A stretch of DNA of 64,000 nt from Ancylobacter sp. SL191 (GCF_026625645.1 NZ_CP113056.1:1054001-1118000); one strand, 5' to 3'; positions 19,508 through 29,376 are shown, numbered from the stretch's first letter. The notes: generated by a model from the letters alone, not told the origin. Made by a program: numbers and translations.

Positions 19508-22106
19508 TCACGATCCTCTGCGGAACCACGATGATACGCTTCGGCGGGCGCCCGTCGAGAGCTTGAGCGATGAGGTCGAGCGCCAGAACGGCCTTCTCGA
19601 CATCGGCCGGCGCGGCGTCCTTGGGCACGGTGATCTCGCCCCGGCGCTTGCCGTTGATTTGAATCGGTAGCGTAACGGTATCGTCGACCAGCAAGGCCGG
19701 CTCCACCGCCGGCCAGCCGGCGCTCGCCGCGAGGCCGTCGCGGCCGAGCACCGTCCAGCATTCCTCGGCCAGGTGCGGCACCATCGGGGCGACCACCGCC
19801 ACGAGGAATTCCGCGGCTTCGCGCAGGGCGAAAGCGAGATCCGGGGTGACGCCGCCCTTGCGGGCGCTGACGATCCCATCGCCGAACACATTGGCGAAGC
19901 TGTGCACGCGGGCCACGGCGACGTTGAAGCGCAGGCGCTCCACATCCTCCGCGACCAGCGCCGCCAGACGGTGCGACGCGCGGCGCAGGGCCACCGATTC
20001 GGTGCCGAAACTTTCCGGCGTGGCCTCGCGGACGCCCTCAGCGAGCTCGACCGCGTCGCCGACGAGCCGCCAGATGCGCTGCACGAAGCGCCAGGCGCCC
20101 TCGATGCCGGCGCTGGTCCATTCGCTGTCGCGCTCGGGCGGGGTGTCGGAGAGCATGAACCAGCGGGCGCAGTCGACGCCATAGGTGTCGGCGACGATCT
20201 CCGGCGGCACCACGTTTTTCTTCGACTTCGACATCTTCTCGGGCGCGCCGACCGTGACCGGCTCGTCGGTCCCGACCTTCACCGCCGTGCCGTCCGCCCG
20301 CTTCTCGACTTCCTCGGGGAACAGCCACTTGCCGGCGCTGTCCTTGTAAGTCTCGTGGACGATCATGCCCTGCGTGAACAGGCCGGCGAAGGGCTCTTCG
20401 ATGGAGACCCGGCCGATCTTCTTCAGCGTGCGCACGAAGAAGCGCGAATAGAGCAGGTGCAGGATCGCGTGCTCGATGCCGCCAATATACTGGTCGACCG
20501 GCAGCCAGTGGTCGGCCGCGCCCTTCTGAAGGGGCGCCGTGCCGGGCTCGGCCGCGAAGCGGGCGAAGTACCAGGACGAATCCACGAAGGTGTCCATCGT
20601 GTCCGTCTCGCGCCGCGCCGGCTCACCACAATGCGGGCAGGCGACGTGCTTCCAGGTCGGGTGCCGGTCGAGCGGGTTGCCCGGCTGGTCGAAGGTCACA
20701 TCCTCCGGCAGGCGCACGGGCAGTTGGTCGGCAGGCATCGGCACCGGGCCGCAGCTGTCGCAATGGATGATCGGGATCGGGCAGCCCCAGTAGCGCTGGC
20801 GCGAAATGCCCCAGTCGCGCAGGCGGTAATTCACCGCGCGCTCGCCCACCGGCGCATTGCCAAGAATCCGGTTCTCCAGCTTCAGCGCCACCTTCTCCTT
20901 CGCCTCGGGCACGGAGAGGCCGTCGAGGAAGCCGGAATTGAACAGCGTGCCGTCGCCGTCATAGGGCGCGTCCGCCACCGAGAACAGCGCCGGGTCGGTG
21001 CCCGGCGGCAGCACGACGGGGGTGATCGGCAGGCCATATTTGGAGGCGAAGTCATGGTCGCGCTGGTCATGCGCCGGGCAGCCGAAAATGGCGCCGGTGC
21101 CGTATTCCATCAGCACGAAATTGGCGACATAGACCGGCACCGGCGCCCCGCCCAGCGGGTGAGCGACGGTGAGGCCGGTGTCGAAGCCCATCTTCTCCTG
21201 CGTCTCGATCTCGGCGGTCGAGGTGCCGCCGCGCCGGCATTCCTCGACGAAGGAAGCGAGCGCCGGATTGCCGGCGGCGAGCTGCTCGGTCAGCGGATGG
21301 CCGGGCGAGAGGGCGAGGAAGGAGGCGCCGAACAGCGTGTCCGGGCGGGTCGTGTAGACCTTGATCTCCTTCGAGAGAGCCTCCGGCGCGTTTTCGATGA
21401 CGAAGCGGACATGGAGGCCTTCCGAGCGGCCGATCCAGTTGCGCTGCATGAGGCGCACCTTGTCGGGCCAGCGCTCCAGCGTGTCGAGCCCGGCGAGCAG
21501 TTCCTCGGCGGCATCGGAGATGCGGAAGAACCACTGGGCGAGCTTGCGCCGTTCGACCAGCGCGCCCGAGCGCCAGCCGCGCCCGTCGATCACCTGCTCA
21601 TTGGCCAGCACGGTGTTGTCGACCGGATCCCAGTTCACCTCGCTTTCGCGGCGGTAGACATGGCCGCCCGCGAGGAACTCCAGGAAGATGCGCTGCTGCT
21701 CGCCATAATAGTCGGGATCGCAGGTGGCGATCTCGCGCGACCAGTCGAGCGACAGGCCGAGCAGCTTCAGCTGCTCGCGCATGGTGGCGATGTTCTCGTA
21801 GGTCCATTTGCCCGGATGAGTGTTGCGCTCGATCGCGGCGTTCTCCGCCGGCAGGCCGAAAGCGTCCCACCCCATGGGATGCAGGACGTTGAAGCCCTTC
21901 ATCCGCTTGAAGCGGGCCACCACGTCGCCCATCACATAGTTGCGGCCATGGCCGATATGGATGCGCCCCGACGGGTAGGGGAACATCTCGAGCACGTAAT
22001 ATTTGGGGCGCGGGTCGTCATTGCGGGTGCGGTAGATGCCGCGTTCGTCCCAGATCTTCTGCCAGCGGGGCTCGGCCTCGCGGGCATTGTAACGCTCGGT
22101 GCTCAT
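19494..22106 (-). CDS. leuS: Leucyl-tRNA synthetase
   Basis: 870 residues, full length. Class I synthetase charging tRNA-Leu. The HIGH signature sits at residues 50-53 in [15 protein letters not shown], the CP1 editing domain follows ([12 protein letters not shown]), and the KMSKS loop EKMSKSKKN is near residue 625. The anticodon-binding domain and a C-terminal [13 protein letters not shown] block close the protein. First gene of leuS-lptE-holA; the window also carries a tRNA-Leu(CAA) at 31.4 kb. Confidence 0.97.
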   Translation of the reverse strand: MSTERYNAREAEPRWQKIWDERGIYRTRNDDPRPKYYVLEMFPYPSGRIHIGHGRNYVMGDVVARFKRMKGFNVLHPMGWDAFGLPAENAAIERNTHPGKWTYENIATMREQLKLLGLSLDWSREIATCDPDYYGEQQRIFLEFLAGGHVYRRESEVNWDPVDNTVLANEQVIDGRGWRSGALVERRKLAQWFFRISDAAEELLAGLDTLERWPDKVRLMQRNWIGRSEGLHVRFVIENAPEALSKEIKVYTTRPDTLFGASFLALSPGHPLTEQLAAGNPALASFVEECRRGGTSTAEIETQEKMGFDTGLTVAHPLGGAPVPVYVANFVLMEYGTGAIFGCPAHDQRDHDFASKYGLPITPVVLPPGTDPALFSVADAPYDGDGTLFNSGFLDGLSVPEAKEKVALKLENRILGNAPVGERAVNYRLRDWGISRQRYWGCPIPIIHCDSCGPVPMPADQLPVRLPEDVTFDQPGNPLDRHPTWKHVACPHCGEPARRETDTMDTFVDSSWYFARFAAEPGTAPLQKGAADHWLPVDQYIGGIEHAILHLLYSRFFVRTLKKIGRVSIEEPFAGLFTQGMIVHETYKDSAGKWLFPEEVEKRADGTAVKVGTDEPVTVGAPEKMSKSKKNVVPPEIVADTYGVDCARWFMLSDTPPERDSEWTSAGIEGAWRFVQRIWRLVGDAVELAEGVREATPESFGTESVALRRASHRLAALVAEDVERLRFNVAVARVHSFANVFGDGIVSARKGGVTPDLAFALREAAEFLVAVVAPMVPHLAEECWTVLGRDGLAASAGWPAVEPALLVDDTVTLPIQINGKRRGEITVPKDAAPADVEKAVLALDLIAQALDGRPPKRIIVVPQRIVNVVA

Positions 22107-22224
22107 GATCGGCTTCTATGGGGCAGGCTTTAGGGGCGCAGGCTCGGGAAAGGGGCGGATCGGCGCGAAACCGATGGCCGGGGACTAGGCACGAACTGGG
22201 CCGCCGGGTCAACCGCCCGGCGCG

Positions 22225-24012
22225 TCAGCTACCCGGCCGAAGTCCGCCGCCGCGCCGCGCGCTGCCCGGCGCGCGCGCCGCCAGGCCGGGCTCGACCTTC
22301 TCCGCCAGCCGCACCCGGTTGCGGCCGCCATGTTTGGCCTCGTAGAGCGCCATGTCCGCCGCGACGAACAGGTCGGCGCGGGCGAGGTCGGCCCCCGGTG
22401 TGCAGGCCGCCGCGCCGACGCTGACCGTCACCCAGCCGCCGGGCAGGCCGGCATGGGGGATGGCGAGGCTCTCCACCGCGCCGCGCAGCCGCTCGGCGAG
22501 ATCGCTGGCCGCCGCCAGCCCGCTGCCGGGCATCAGCACCGCGAATTCCTCGCCGCCAATGCGGGCGGCGACATCGGTGGCGCGCACCCCGCCCGCCAGC
22601 AATTGCGCGACGGCGCGGATGCAGCCATCGCCCTCGCGGTGGCCGTAACGGTCGTTGAAGGATTTGAAGCTGTCGATATCGATGAGCAGGATCGCCAGCG
22701 GCTGCTGGGCGTTCCATTGCAGCGCGAACACCGTGTCGAAGCTGCGCCGGTTGGCGATGCCGGTCAGCGGATCGAGGCTCGCCAGCGAGTTGAGCCGGCG
22801 GTTGGCGTTGCGCAGCGCGCCCTCGCGGCGGGTGAGTTCGCCGCTCATCGCCTCGAAAGCGGTGACCAGCGGCTGGAGCTCGACGATGCGGGTGTCGCTG
22901 CGTGTCTCGTCCTGCTCGCCCCGGCCGAAGCGGATCAGCCGCTCGGCCAGCACCTGCACCGGGCGGACGATGAGATGCGAGCCGGCGAGCCACAGGCTGA
23001 TGAGCATGAGCATGCTGACGGCCAGCATGGCGAGGCCGGCGCGCCAGGTCGCCTGCTCGACCGGGCCCATGATGGTCGCCTGATCCATGCCGACGATGAG
23101 ATGCATGTTGGTCTCGGCGAGCCGCGCATAGGCATAGACGCGGCGCACGCCGTCCGGCCCGTCGGCGACCAGCGTGCCGCGCGTGGAGGACAAAGCACGC
23201 GCCACCGCCGGCATGCCGATCAGGTTCGCGCCGATCTGCGCCGCGTCCTCGGGATAGGTGAGCATCGCCCGGCCCGACGGGTTCACCACGATCGCCTGCG
23301 AGCCGACGCCGAGATCGGTGAGCACGCTGTGCGGAAAAAGCTCGCTCATGCCGACGCGGCCGAGAAACATGCCGGCCATCGTACCGTCCGCTGCCTGGAC
23401 AGGCTGGGCGGCGAGCACGCTCGGGGCGCCGATCACATAGTTGCGCTCCACCGCCTCGACCGAATAGAGCCCGTGGCTCGCGAGCTGGTAATAGCTGCGG
23501 CTGGACAGGTCGAGCCCGACGCCGCCTTGGGTGCTGCTGCAACGGACGATGCCGCTCGCATTGATGATGGCCACCGCCTCCAGCATTGGCGCCACCTGGA
23601 CGACGCGTTCCAGCAACGCGCAGTCCTTCTGGCCACCAAAGCTCGAACCCTCGGGCGGCTCGTCGTCATCGGTCGAGCGCCGCAGGTCGATCGGCAGCAG
23701 CCAGGGATCGGCGGAGAGGGTGGCGAGCACCGCCCGCGCCGAGGTGAGCGTCTGGTCGTACCGGGCCATGCCGCGGTCCAGCATGTCGAGCACGCGCCCC
23801 TCGGCGGCGGCGAGATTGTCGGCGTGGAGCTGGACGATGCTGACCGTGCGCTCGGCAATCACCAGCAGCATGGCGCCCAGCGCGATGGCGGCGAGGCGCA
23901 GCCGCAGGCTTACCGAGCGCGTGCGGCGGCGCGCCGGTGCAGCCGTCGTGGCAGGTGGGGAGAGAGGGGCCGGCTCCGCCGGAGAGGCGGCGCGGTCCTG
24001 TGGCTGGTCCAC
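22225..24012 (-). CDS. Membrane-bound diguanylate cyclase with periplasmic Cache-type sensor
   Basis: 595 residues. A cytoplasmic Pro/Ala/Arg-rich start is followed by TM1 (about 35-58), a periplasmic sensor of about 280 residues resembling double-Cache domains (SRSYYQLASHG, VIGAPSVLAAQPV), TM2 (about 305-330, LAMLAVSMLMLISLWLAGSHL), a HAMP-like linker and a GGDEF domain with an intact active site GGEEF at 486-490. It should make c-di-GMP in response to an extracellular small molecule. I cannot see an obvious RxxD product-inhibition site. It is a single gene between leuS and yggS. Confidence 0.88.
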   Translation of the reverse strand: MDQPQDRAASPAEPAPLSPPATTAAPARRRTRSVSLRLRLAAIALGAMLLVIAERTVSIVQLHADNLAAAEGRVLDMLDRGMARYDQTLTSARAVLATLSADPWLLPIDLRRSTDDDEPPEGSSFGGQKDCALLERVVQVAPMLEAVAIINASGIVRCSSTQGGVGLDLSSRSYYQLASHGLYSVEAVERNYVIGAPSVLAAQPVQAADGTMAGMFLGRVGMSELFPHSVLTDLGVGSQAIVVNPSGRAMLTYPEDAAQIGANLIGMPAVARALSSTRGTLVADGPDGVRRVYAYARLAETNMHLIVGMDQATIMGPVEQATWRAGLAMLAVSMLMLISLWLAGSHLIVRPVQVLAERLIRFGRGEQDETRSDTRIVELQPLVTAFEAMSGELTRREGALRNANRRLNSLASLDPLTGIANRRSFDTVFALQWNAQQPLAILLIDIDSFKSFNDRYGHREGDGCIRAVAQLLAGGVRATDVAARIGGEEFAVLMPGSGLAAASDLAERLRGAVESLAIPHAGLPGGWVTVSVGAAACTPGADLARADLFVAADMALYEAKHGGRNRVRLAEKVEPGLAARAPGSARRGGGLRPGS

Positions 24013-24167
24013 GATGAGGTCACGTCCGGCAGTCGGTCCCGAGGATAACGGAATCTAGGGCGACTGCCGCGCCGGGACAAGGAAGCCGTGCGGGAGTTGT
24101 CGGGCGGGTATGTATTGACACGGGCGACGCGGCTGCCCATTCCGGGCGGACAGCCGTGGAGGACAGC

Positions 24168-24848
24168 ATGGATAGCGGGCAGGCATCGGGTGTGACGGCG
24201 CGGCTCGCCGAGGTCCGGGCGCGGATCGCGCAGGCCTGCGTCGATGCCGGGCGTGCGCCGCAGAGCGTGAAGCTGATCGCCGTCTCCAAGACCTTCGGCG
24301 CCGAGCACATGGCTCCCGCGCTGGAAGCTGGCCAGCGCCTGTTCGGCGAGAACCGCGTGCAGGAGGCGAAGGGGAAGTGGCCGGCGCTGCGCGCGGCGAC
24401 GCCCGATATCGAGCTGCATCTGATCGGCCCACTGCAGACCAACAAGGTGCGCGAGGCGCTCGGCCTGTTCGACGTGATCCATACGCTGGACCGGCCCTCG
24501 CTGGCGCAGGCATTGGCCAAGGAACTGCCGCGTCTGGAGCGTCCCGCCCCGCGCCTGCTGGTGCAGGTGAACACTGGCGAGGAGCCGCAAAAGGCCGGCA
24601 TCCCCCCGCAGGAGGCGGATGCCTTCATCGGCGCCTGCCGGGAGGAGCATGGGCTCACGGTCAGCGGGCTGATGTGCATCCCGCCCGCCGACGAGCCGGC
24701 TGCGCCGCATTTCGCCCTGCTCGCCAAGATCGCAGCGCGCAACGGGCTCGATATGCTCTCCATGGGGATGAGCGGGGATTTCGAGACCGCCATCATGCTG
24801 GGCGCGACTCATGTGCGGGTGGGCAGCGCGATTTTCGGCGGGCGCTGA
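24168..24848 (+). CDS. yggS: Pyridoxal phosphate homeostasis protein (YggS/PLPBP family)
   Basis: 226 residues. YggS proteins bind PLP without enzymatic activity and buffer vitamin B6 pools. KLIAVSKTFGAEHM carries the PLP lysine (Lys41), then FGENRVQEAKGKW, HLIGPLQTNKV and SMGMSGDFETAIMLGATHVRVG, all diagnostic. Start ATG 24168 has GGAGGACAGC upstream. It converges with the L,D-transpeptidase gene with 3 bases between stops. Confidence 0.95.
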   Translation: MDSGQASGVTARLAEVRARIAQACVDAGRAPQSVKLIAVSKTFGAEHMAPALEAGQRLFGENRVQEAKGKWPALRAATPDIELHLIGPLQTNKVREALGLFDVIHTLDRPSLAQALAKELPRLERPAPRLLVQVNTGEEPQKAGIPPQEADAFIGACREEHGLTVSGLMCIPPADEPAAPHFALLAKIAARNGLDMLSMGMSGDFETAIMLGATHVRVGSAIFGGR

Positions 24849-24851
24849 GCC

Positions 24852-25418
24852 TCAGCCGACCTTGATCGCGGTGCGCGGGGTGATCCGCGCCAGCAGCCAG
24901 CGCAGATCCCTCCGTCGGAAGGCGACGCAGCCGGCGGTGGGCTCGAATCCCGGCCGGGCGAGATGCAGGAACACCGCCGAACCGCCGCGCGTCTTGCGTG
25001 GGCGCTCATTGTGGTCGAGCACCACTACGAGGTCATAGAGCCCGTCGGTGCGCCACATCTCCTCATGCGAGGCGGCGAAGGGAAGGCGCACGGGGCGATT
25101 ATAGCGCCCGTCGGCCGGGTCGTCGCACCAGCCGTCCTCCGGCCGGGTCCGCCGCACCGGCAGGGCGGTCGAGGGGCGCATCCCGTGATCGGCGCGGTAG
25201 CGCACCTCGCGCGCGTGCCAAATGCCGGCGGGCGTCACGCCGTCGCCCTCGCGCTTCAACGCGTGGATTCCGCTACGTCCGAGGGCGACCGGTATCCGGA
25301 TGGCGCCGACGAGCAGCCAGCCGCGCGTCGGGGCTCCCGGACGCGGCACCACGCGTATCGCCCGCGTCTTCGAGGTGGATTTCGACAGGTTTTCGCGGCG
25401 AAGGGCCTTCTTATTCAC
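24852..25418 (-). CDS. L,D-transpeptidase-like (YkuD fold) protein
   Basis: About 188 residues from GTG 25418; other in-frame starts are GTG 25433, GTG 25439 and ATG 25640, so the N-terminus is uncertain. The C-terminal half shows the YkuD-type active site: DLVVVLDHN, then GGSAVFLHL with the conserved His and PTAGCVAF with the catalytic Cys. Such enzymes form 3-3 peptidoglycan crosslinks or attach outer-membrane proteins. There is no clear signal peptide, so a cytoplasmic or non-classical form of the family is possible. The gene is divergent from the response regulator at 25600. Confidence 0.8.
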   Translation of the reverse strand: MNKKALRRENLSKSTSKTRAIRVVPRPGAPTRGWLLVGAIRIPVALGRSGIHALKREGDGVTPAGIWHAREVRYRADHGMRPSTALPVRRTRPEDGWCDDPADGRYNRPVRLPFAASHEEMWRTDGLYDLVVVLDHNERPRKTRGGSAVFLHLARPGFEPTAGCVAFRRRDLRWLLARITPRTAIKVG

Positions 25419-25599
25419 GCCATTTCCGTTCACGATCACGTCACGTGCCCGCTGCCCTCTGGGGCAGGGGTCCACCGACTCTTGCCGAATGCCTCCGGCC
25501 TGCCTACTCGGGGACTGAACGGCAATCCATCCGACGCCGCCCGTATGGTCCAGCTTGGCCGGCCGGCGCGGCGCGAACAAGAGGTTCGGGGAAGCGGAC

Positions 25600-26286
25600 A
25601 TGGCGAATGCGCATCGAGTCCTGGTGGTCGAGGACGACAAGGATCTGCGGGACGCGCTGGTAGAACAGCTCTCGCTCTACGACGAATTCGAGATCGTTGC
25701 CGAGGAAACCGCGCAGGGCGCGATCAATGCCGTCGAGGCCAACCGCATCGATCTGGTGCTGATGGATGTCGGCCTGCCGGACATGGACGGGCGCGAAGCG
25801 GTGCGCAAGATGCGCCAGGGCGGCTTCAAGGCCCCGGTCATCATGCTCACCGGCCACGATACCGACAGCGACACCATCATGGGGCTGGAAGCCGGGGCGA
25901 ACGACTACGTCACCAAGCCCTTCCGCTTCGCCGTGCTGCTCGCCCGCATCCGCGCTCAGATGCGCTCGCATGAGGCGAGCGAGGACGCGGTCTTCACCAT
26001 CGGGCCGTACACCTTCCGCCCGGGCGCGAAGATGCTGGTGACGGAGCGCAACTCCAAGATCCGCCTCACGGAAAAGGAGACGGCGATCCTGCGCTATCTC
26101 TACCGCGCGGGGAAGAAGCCGGTGGCGCGCGAGATCCTGCTGCAGGAAGTGTGGGGCTACAATTCCGGCGTGACCACGCACACGCTGGAAACCCACATCT
26201 ACCGCCTGCGGCAGAAGATCGAGAAGGATCCGTCCCACCCCAACCTGCTCGCCACGGAGGCGGGCGGCTACAAATTGCTGCCGTGA
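25600..26286 (+). CDS. cenR: OmpR-family response regulator, CenR/OtpR-like
   Basis: 228 residues. Receiver domain with acidic Glu11/Asp12, phospho-acceptor Asp56 (LMDVGLPDMDG), Thr84 and Lys107, followed by a winged-helix DNA-binding domain (VWGYNSGVTTHTLETHIYRL). No histidine kinase is nearby, as expected for the orphan CenR. The identification as CenR (OtpR in Brucella) rests on the next gene, a cyclic-nucleotide-binding protein as next to Brucella otpR, and on resemblance of the C-terminal domain. CenR-type regulators control envelope integrity. Start ATG 25600 is preceded by GGGGAAG. Confidence 0.8.
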   Translation: MANAHRVLVVEDDKDLRDALVEQLSLYDEFEIVAEETAQGAINAVEANRIDLVLMDVGLPDMDGREAVRKMRQGGFKAPVIMLTGHDTDSDTIMGLEAGANDYVTKPFRFAVLLARIRAQMRSHEASEDAVFTIGPYTFRPGAKMLVTERNSKIRLTEKETAILRYLYRAGKKPVAREILLQEVWGYNSGVTTHTLETHIYRLRQKIEKDPSHPNLLATEAGGYKLLP

Positions 26287-26355
26287 GCCGGGGCGGCGGA
26301 GCGATTCGCCGCGCCGGACCGAGTTCATCGTCTGGCCGGAGTCGAACGCGCCCGC

Positions 26356-26847
26356 ATGTCCATCGAGGACGACATCGCCCTGCTTGAGACCGTCCCGATG
26401 CTGAACATGCTCGGTCGCGATGCCTTGCGGGCGATTGCCATCAGCGCCGATAATCGGCCGCTGAACCGGGGCGAAATCCTGTTTCGCGAGGGCCAGTTCG
26501 CCGAAGCCGCCTTCGTGGTGGCGAGCGGCACGTTGAGTGTGGCGCGGGAAGACGCCAGTCTCGCGCGGCGGCCCGGCCAGACCATCCAGGTCGGGCGCGG
26601 CGCGCTGCTCGGCGAAATGGCGCTGCTGACCGAGACCAAGCGCCCGGCGACGGCAATCGCGGTGGAGCCCTCGACCGTGCTGCGCATTCCCCGCGTCATC
26701 TTCATGCGCACCATCGAGGGCTATCCCGATGTCGCGGTGCGGCTCACCCAGGCGCTGACCGACCGGGTGCAGGGCACGCTGGCCGAGCTCGACGCCGTGC
26801 GCCGGCGGCTCGACGCGCTGGAGCCGGCGCCCCGCCGGCCGCGCTGA
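26356..26847 (+). CDS. Cyclic nucleotide-binding domain protein
   Basis: 163 residues. A single cNMP-binding domain of the Crp/PKA-R type: ETVPMLNMLGRDALRAIA, LNRGEILFREGQFAEAAFVVASGTLSV (core GEILFREGQFAEAAFVV) and a phosphate-binding-cassette-like RGALLGEMALLTETKRPATA with the conserved Gly-Glu. There is no DNA-binding domain; the C-terminus is a short charged helix. It lies 69 bases after the response regulator, so co-expression is likely. The ligand (cAMP, cGMP or none) cannot be read from the sequence. Confidence 0.85.
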   Translation: MSIEDDIALLETVPMLNMLGRDALRAIAISADNRPLNRGEILFREGQFAEAAFVVASGTLSVAREDASLARRPGQTIQVGRGALLGEMALLTETKRPATAIAVEPSTVLRIPRVIFMRTIEGYPDVAVRLTQALTDRVQGTLAELDAVRRRLDALEPAPRRPR

Positions 26848-26867
26848 GCGATGAGCGCTGCCCGTCG

Positions 26868-27299
26868 ATGATCCTCGTCACGCCCCGCATTTCGCTCGAC
26901 GAGTCCGAGCTGGAGGAGAGCTTCATCCGCGCCTCCGGGCCGGGTGGGCAGAACGTCAACAAGGTGTCGACCGCCGTCCAGCTCCGCTTCGACATGCGTA
27001 GTTCCGGCTCGCTGCCGGAGGCGGTGAAGGAGCGGCTCGCCCGCATCGCCGGGCGGCGGCTCACCAATGACGGGGTGATCGTGATCGTGGCGCAGCGCTT
27101 CCGCACGCAGGAGCGCAACCGCGAGGACGCCGTCGCCCGCCTGGTGGAGATGATCCGCGAGGCGGCGGTGGTGCCGATCACCCGCCGGCCGACCCGCCCC
27201 ACGCTCGGCTCGAAGCTGCGCCGGCTGGAAGGCAAGGCCAAGCGCTCCGGCATCAAGGCCGGGCGGCGCGACAAGCCCAGCATGGGCGGGGACGACTGA
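26868..27299 (+). CDS. arfB: Alternative ribosome-rescue factor ArfB (peptidyl-tRNA hydrolase)
   Basis: 143 residues. ArfB (YaeJ) enters stalled ribosomes lacking a stop codon and hydrolyses peptidyl-tRNA. It has the catalytic GGQ at residues 26-28 within SGPGGQNVNKVSTAV, and a basic C-terminal tail (RRPTRPTLGSKLRRLEGKAKRSGIKAGRR, with the K/R residues that insert into the mRNA tunnel). It follows the cyclic-nucleotide protein by 20 bases. No tmRNA was seen in this window. Confidence 0.95.
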   Translation: MILVTPRISLDESELEESFIRASGPGGQNVNKVSTAVQLRFDMRSSGSLPEAVKERLARIAGRRLTNDGVIVIVAQRFRTQERNREDAVARLVEMIREAAVVPITRRPTRPTLGSKLRRLEGKAKRSGIKAGRRDKPSMGGDD

Positions 27300-27318
27300 A
27301 CCCCGGTTTGAGGCCGCC

Positions 27319-27543
27319 TCAGAAATCCGAAGCGATGCCCTTGTTCTCCCAATCGCCATAGCGCACCGGCTCGGGGCCCTCGCGCCCGTCGATCTCGCGC
27401 GGCAGTTCCAGCGGCGCCTGCGCGGCGCGGCGGGCGGCGGCCTCCGCCAGCGCGCGCTCGGCGGCCGGCGAGAGCGCGCGGCGCGGCGCGGCTTCAGTGG
27501 GCGACAGGGTCGGCGACGGGGATGGGGTTGTGTCCTCGGGCAT
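27319..27543 (-). CDS. DUF1674 / SDHAF4-like small protein
   Basis: About 74 residues from ATG 27543 (MPEDTTPS); an ATG at 27639 would add 32 low-complexity residues. The C-terminus EIDGREGPEPVRYGDWENKGIASDF (signature GPEPVRYGDWENKG and the final SDF) is the DUF1674 motif. The eukaryotic member SDHAF4 helps mature flavinated succinate dehydrogenase; bacterial members are thought to act similarly, though direct evidence in this genus is unknown to me. The N-terminal half is Pro/Ala-rich and probably disordered. Confidence 0.85.
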   Translation of the reverse strand: MPEDTTPSPSPTLSPTEAAPRRALSPAAERALAEAAARRAAQAPLELPREIDGREGPEPVRYGDWENKGIASDF

Positions 27544-27711
27544 GGCCCATTGGAACCATCGCGAGGCGGGAGGCGTCAAGCGCCGGCGCTCGCCTGTCGC
27601 TGCGGCATCCGCGCCCTCACGCGATCTTGCGCCCGCCATGATCGCTACCCATCCTCATAGGGAAAGTCGCGCGGGGTGGACCCGCTTGCGCGCGGCGCAT
27701 GAGAGGAACCG

Positions 27712-28710
27712 ATGAACTATTTCCGCACCGCCATCCTGCTGGCCGGCATGACCGCGCTCTTCATGGCCGTCGGCTTCATGATCGGCGGGCGTGGCGGCAT
27801 GATGATCGCGCTGGTGGTCGCCGCCGGCATGAACATTTTCAGCTACTGGAACTCCGACCGCATGGTGCTCTCCATGTATGGCGCGCGCGAGGTCGACCGG
27901 ACCAGCGCGCCGGAGTTCTACGGCATGGTGGAGGAGCTGGCGGCGCGCGCGCAGCTGCCCATGCCGCGCGTCTACATCATCGACAACCCGCAGCCCAATG
28001 CCTTCGCCACCGGCCGCAACCCGCAAAACGCCGCGGTGGCGGCGACGACCGGCCTGCTGGACGCGCTATCGAGGGAGGAAGTGGCGGGCGTGATGGCGCA
28101 TGAGCTGGCGCACATCAAGCATTACGACACGCTGACCATGACCATCACCGCGACGCTGGCCGGCGCCGTCTCCATGCTCGCCAACTTCGCCATGTTCTTC
28201 GGGGGTAACCGCGAGAACAACAACAGCCCGTTCGGCGTGATCGGCACCATCGCCATGATGATCCTCGCCCCGCTCGCTGCGATGGTGGTGCAGATGGCGG
28301 TGTCGCGCTCGCGCGAATATGAGGCGGACCGGATCGGCGCAGAGATCTGCGGCCAGCCGCTCTGGCTCGCTTCGGCGCTCGCCAAGATCGCCAACGCCGC
28401 CCACCGCGTGCCGAACATGCCGGCCGAGCACAACCCGGCGACGGCGCACATGTTCATCATCAACCCGCTGTCGGGCGAGCGGATGGACAATCTGTTCTCC
28501 ACCCATCCGGCGACCGAGAACCGGATCGCCGCCTTGCAGGCGCTGGCGCAGCAGATGGGCGGCGGTGGTTTCGCGCCGGCCGCTGCCGCCGGGGCGTCCT
28601 CCCCTGCGGCGCCCGGCGGCCCGTGGGGCGGGGCGCAGCCCAGCACCCCCGCGCGCGGACCGTGGGGGCGCCGTTCGTCGGGCTCCGCGCCACGCCGGCC
28701 CTGGGGTTGA
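27712..28710 (+). CDS. htpX: Zinc metalloprotease HtpX
   Basis: 332 residues. HtpX is an inner-membrane M48 protease degrading misfolded membrane proteins. Two N-terminal transmembrane helices (about 6-24 and 29-46) precede the zinc motif HELAH at 130-134, and [15 protein letters not shown] carries the third zinc ligand. Two further hydrophobic helices lie around 145-200. The C-terminal 55 residues are a Gly/Ala/Pro-rich extension ([18 protein letters not shown]) beyond the E. coli protein, as often in alphaproteobacteria. Confidence 0.96.
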   Translation: MNYFRTAILLAGMTALFMAVGFMIGGRGGMMIALVVAAGMNIFSYWNSDRMVLSMYGAREVDRTSAPEFYGMVEELAARAQLPMPRVYIIDNPQPNAFATGRNPQNAAVAATTGLLDALSREEVAGVMAHELAHIKHYDTLTMTITATLAGAVSMLANFAMFFGGNRENNNSPFGVIGTIAMMILAPLAAMVVQMAVSRSREYEADRIGAEICGQPLWLASALAKIANAAHRVPNMPAEHNPATAHMFIINPLSGERMDNLFSTHPATENRIAALQALAQQMGGGGFAPAAAAGASSPAAPGGPWGGAQPSTPARGPWGRRSSGSAPRRPWG

Positions 28711-28808
28711 GGCTTCCCGCGATGCTTCCGGCGGCGGGGTTTTCCCCATAACGGCGCCGCTGCGGGCGACAAGGCTGGAGCGAAGCTGGCCGCTCGTCGC
28801 CACGGCGC

Positions 28809-28837
28809 TTGAAAAAGCGGGGCTTCGCGGCTATCAG
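28809..28837 (+). promoter_or_regulatory. Sigma-70-type promoter of tRNA-Thr
   Basis: TTGAAA (28809-28814), a 17-base spacer and TATCAG (28832-28837), placed so that transcription would start a few bases before the tRNA at 28847. Confidence 0.6.
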
Positions 28838-28846
28838 AAGCCGCGC

Positions 28847-28922
28847 GCCGCTTTAGCTCAGTTGGTAGAGCATCGCATTCGTAATGCGGAGGTCGTCAGT
28901 TCGAGTCTGACAAGCGGCACCA
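28847..28922 (+). tRNA. tRNA-Thr, anticodon CGU
   Basis: A 76-base cloverleaf: acceptor GCCGCTT pairs with AAGCGGC, D-loop AGCTCAGTTGGTAGAGC, anticodon loop TTCGTAA (CGU, reading ACG), T-arm GTCAG-TTCGAGT-CTGAC, discriminator A and an encoded CCA at 28920-28922. Confidence 0.97.
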
Positions 28923-28975
28923 CCTCCCCCTGACAATCCGACGGCCACGCCTGCGAGATGCTGCGTCCGCGCGCG

Positions 28976-29005
28976 AAAAAGGCGCGGACCGAAGCGATCC
29001 GCGCC
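28976..29005 (-). terminator. Rho-independent terminator of the small secreted protein gene
   Basis: GGCGCGGA (28981-28988) pairs with TCCGCGCC (28998-29005). Read on the minus strand the hairpin is followed by five T (AAAAA at 28976-28980 on the plus strand), so it ends the gene at 29032-29376. On the plus strand the tail is weak, but it may also stop read-through from the tRNA. Confidence 0.8.
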
Positions 29006-29031
29006 TTCTGAACAGGCCGTCAGCCTAGCGA

Positions 29032-29376
29032 TCAGCGCCGGACATACCAGCAGTCGCGGTAGCGGCGACCCCAGCGGTCACGACGCCAGCCGCAGACCCG
29101 GCGCCGCCGCCGCGGGCGCCGGTAGACCGGCGGGGGGCCCGGCGGACGACGGCCCGGCGGCGGACCGGGCGGACCCCATTGGGCCTGATCGATCGGGGTG
29201 CCGTCAGGCGCCTCGGCGACGACATCCAGAATGTCCGCGTCGGGCAGCGGGGCCCGCGCCTCGAGATCCTTGAGCTGGCTCAGTGGCGTCGCCCGCGCGG
29301 GCGCCAAGGCGAAGCCAAGGGTCGCGCCGGTGCCGACAAGGCCCGCCAGACCCATCATGAAACCACGTCTGTTCAC
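29032..29376 (-). CDS. Small secreted Pro/Arg-rich protein with a Tat-like signal
   Basis: 114 residues from GTG 29376 (GGGAG upstream); family not recognised. It opens NRRGFMMGLAGLVGTGATLGFALAPARA, a twin-arginine-like signal followed by a hydrophobic stretch and an Ala-x-Ala cleavage site (core NRRGFMMGLAG). The mature part has an acidic segment (PLPDADILDVVAEAPDG) then Pro-rich (PPGPPPGRRPPGPPP) and strongly basic, Trp/Tyr-containing ends (YRRPRRRRR, CGWRRDRWGRR). It could bind the cell wall or nucleic acid; no function is claimed. It ends at a clear terminator. Confidence 0.65.
   Translation of the reverse strand: MNRRGFMMGLAGLVGTGATLGFALAPARATPLSQLKDLEARAPLPDADILDVVAEAPDGTPIDQAQWGPPGPPPGRRPPGPPPVYRRPRRRRRVCGWRRDRWGRRYRDCWYVRR

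Noticed and set aside
19773..22133. 786-codon plus-strand frame opposite leuS
   Set aside because: Antisense of a complete leucyl-tRNA synthetase; composition and lack of motifs argue against a gene.
25430..25460. CACGTG-containing sequence upstream of the L,D-transpeptidase as a fourth parS
   Set aside because: Only the central CACGTG is present; the TTTC/GAAA arms needed by ParB are missing.
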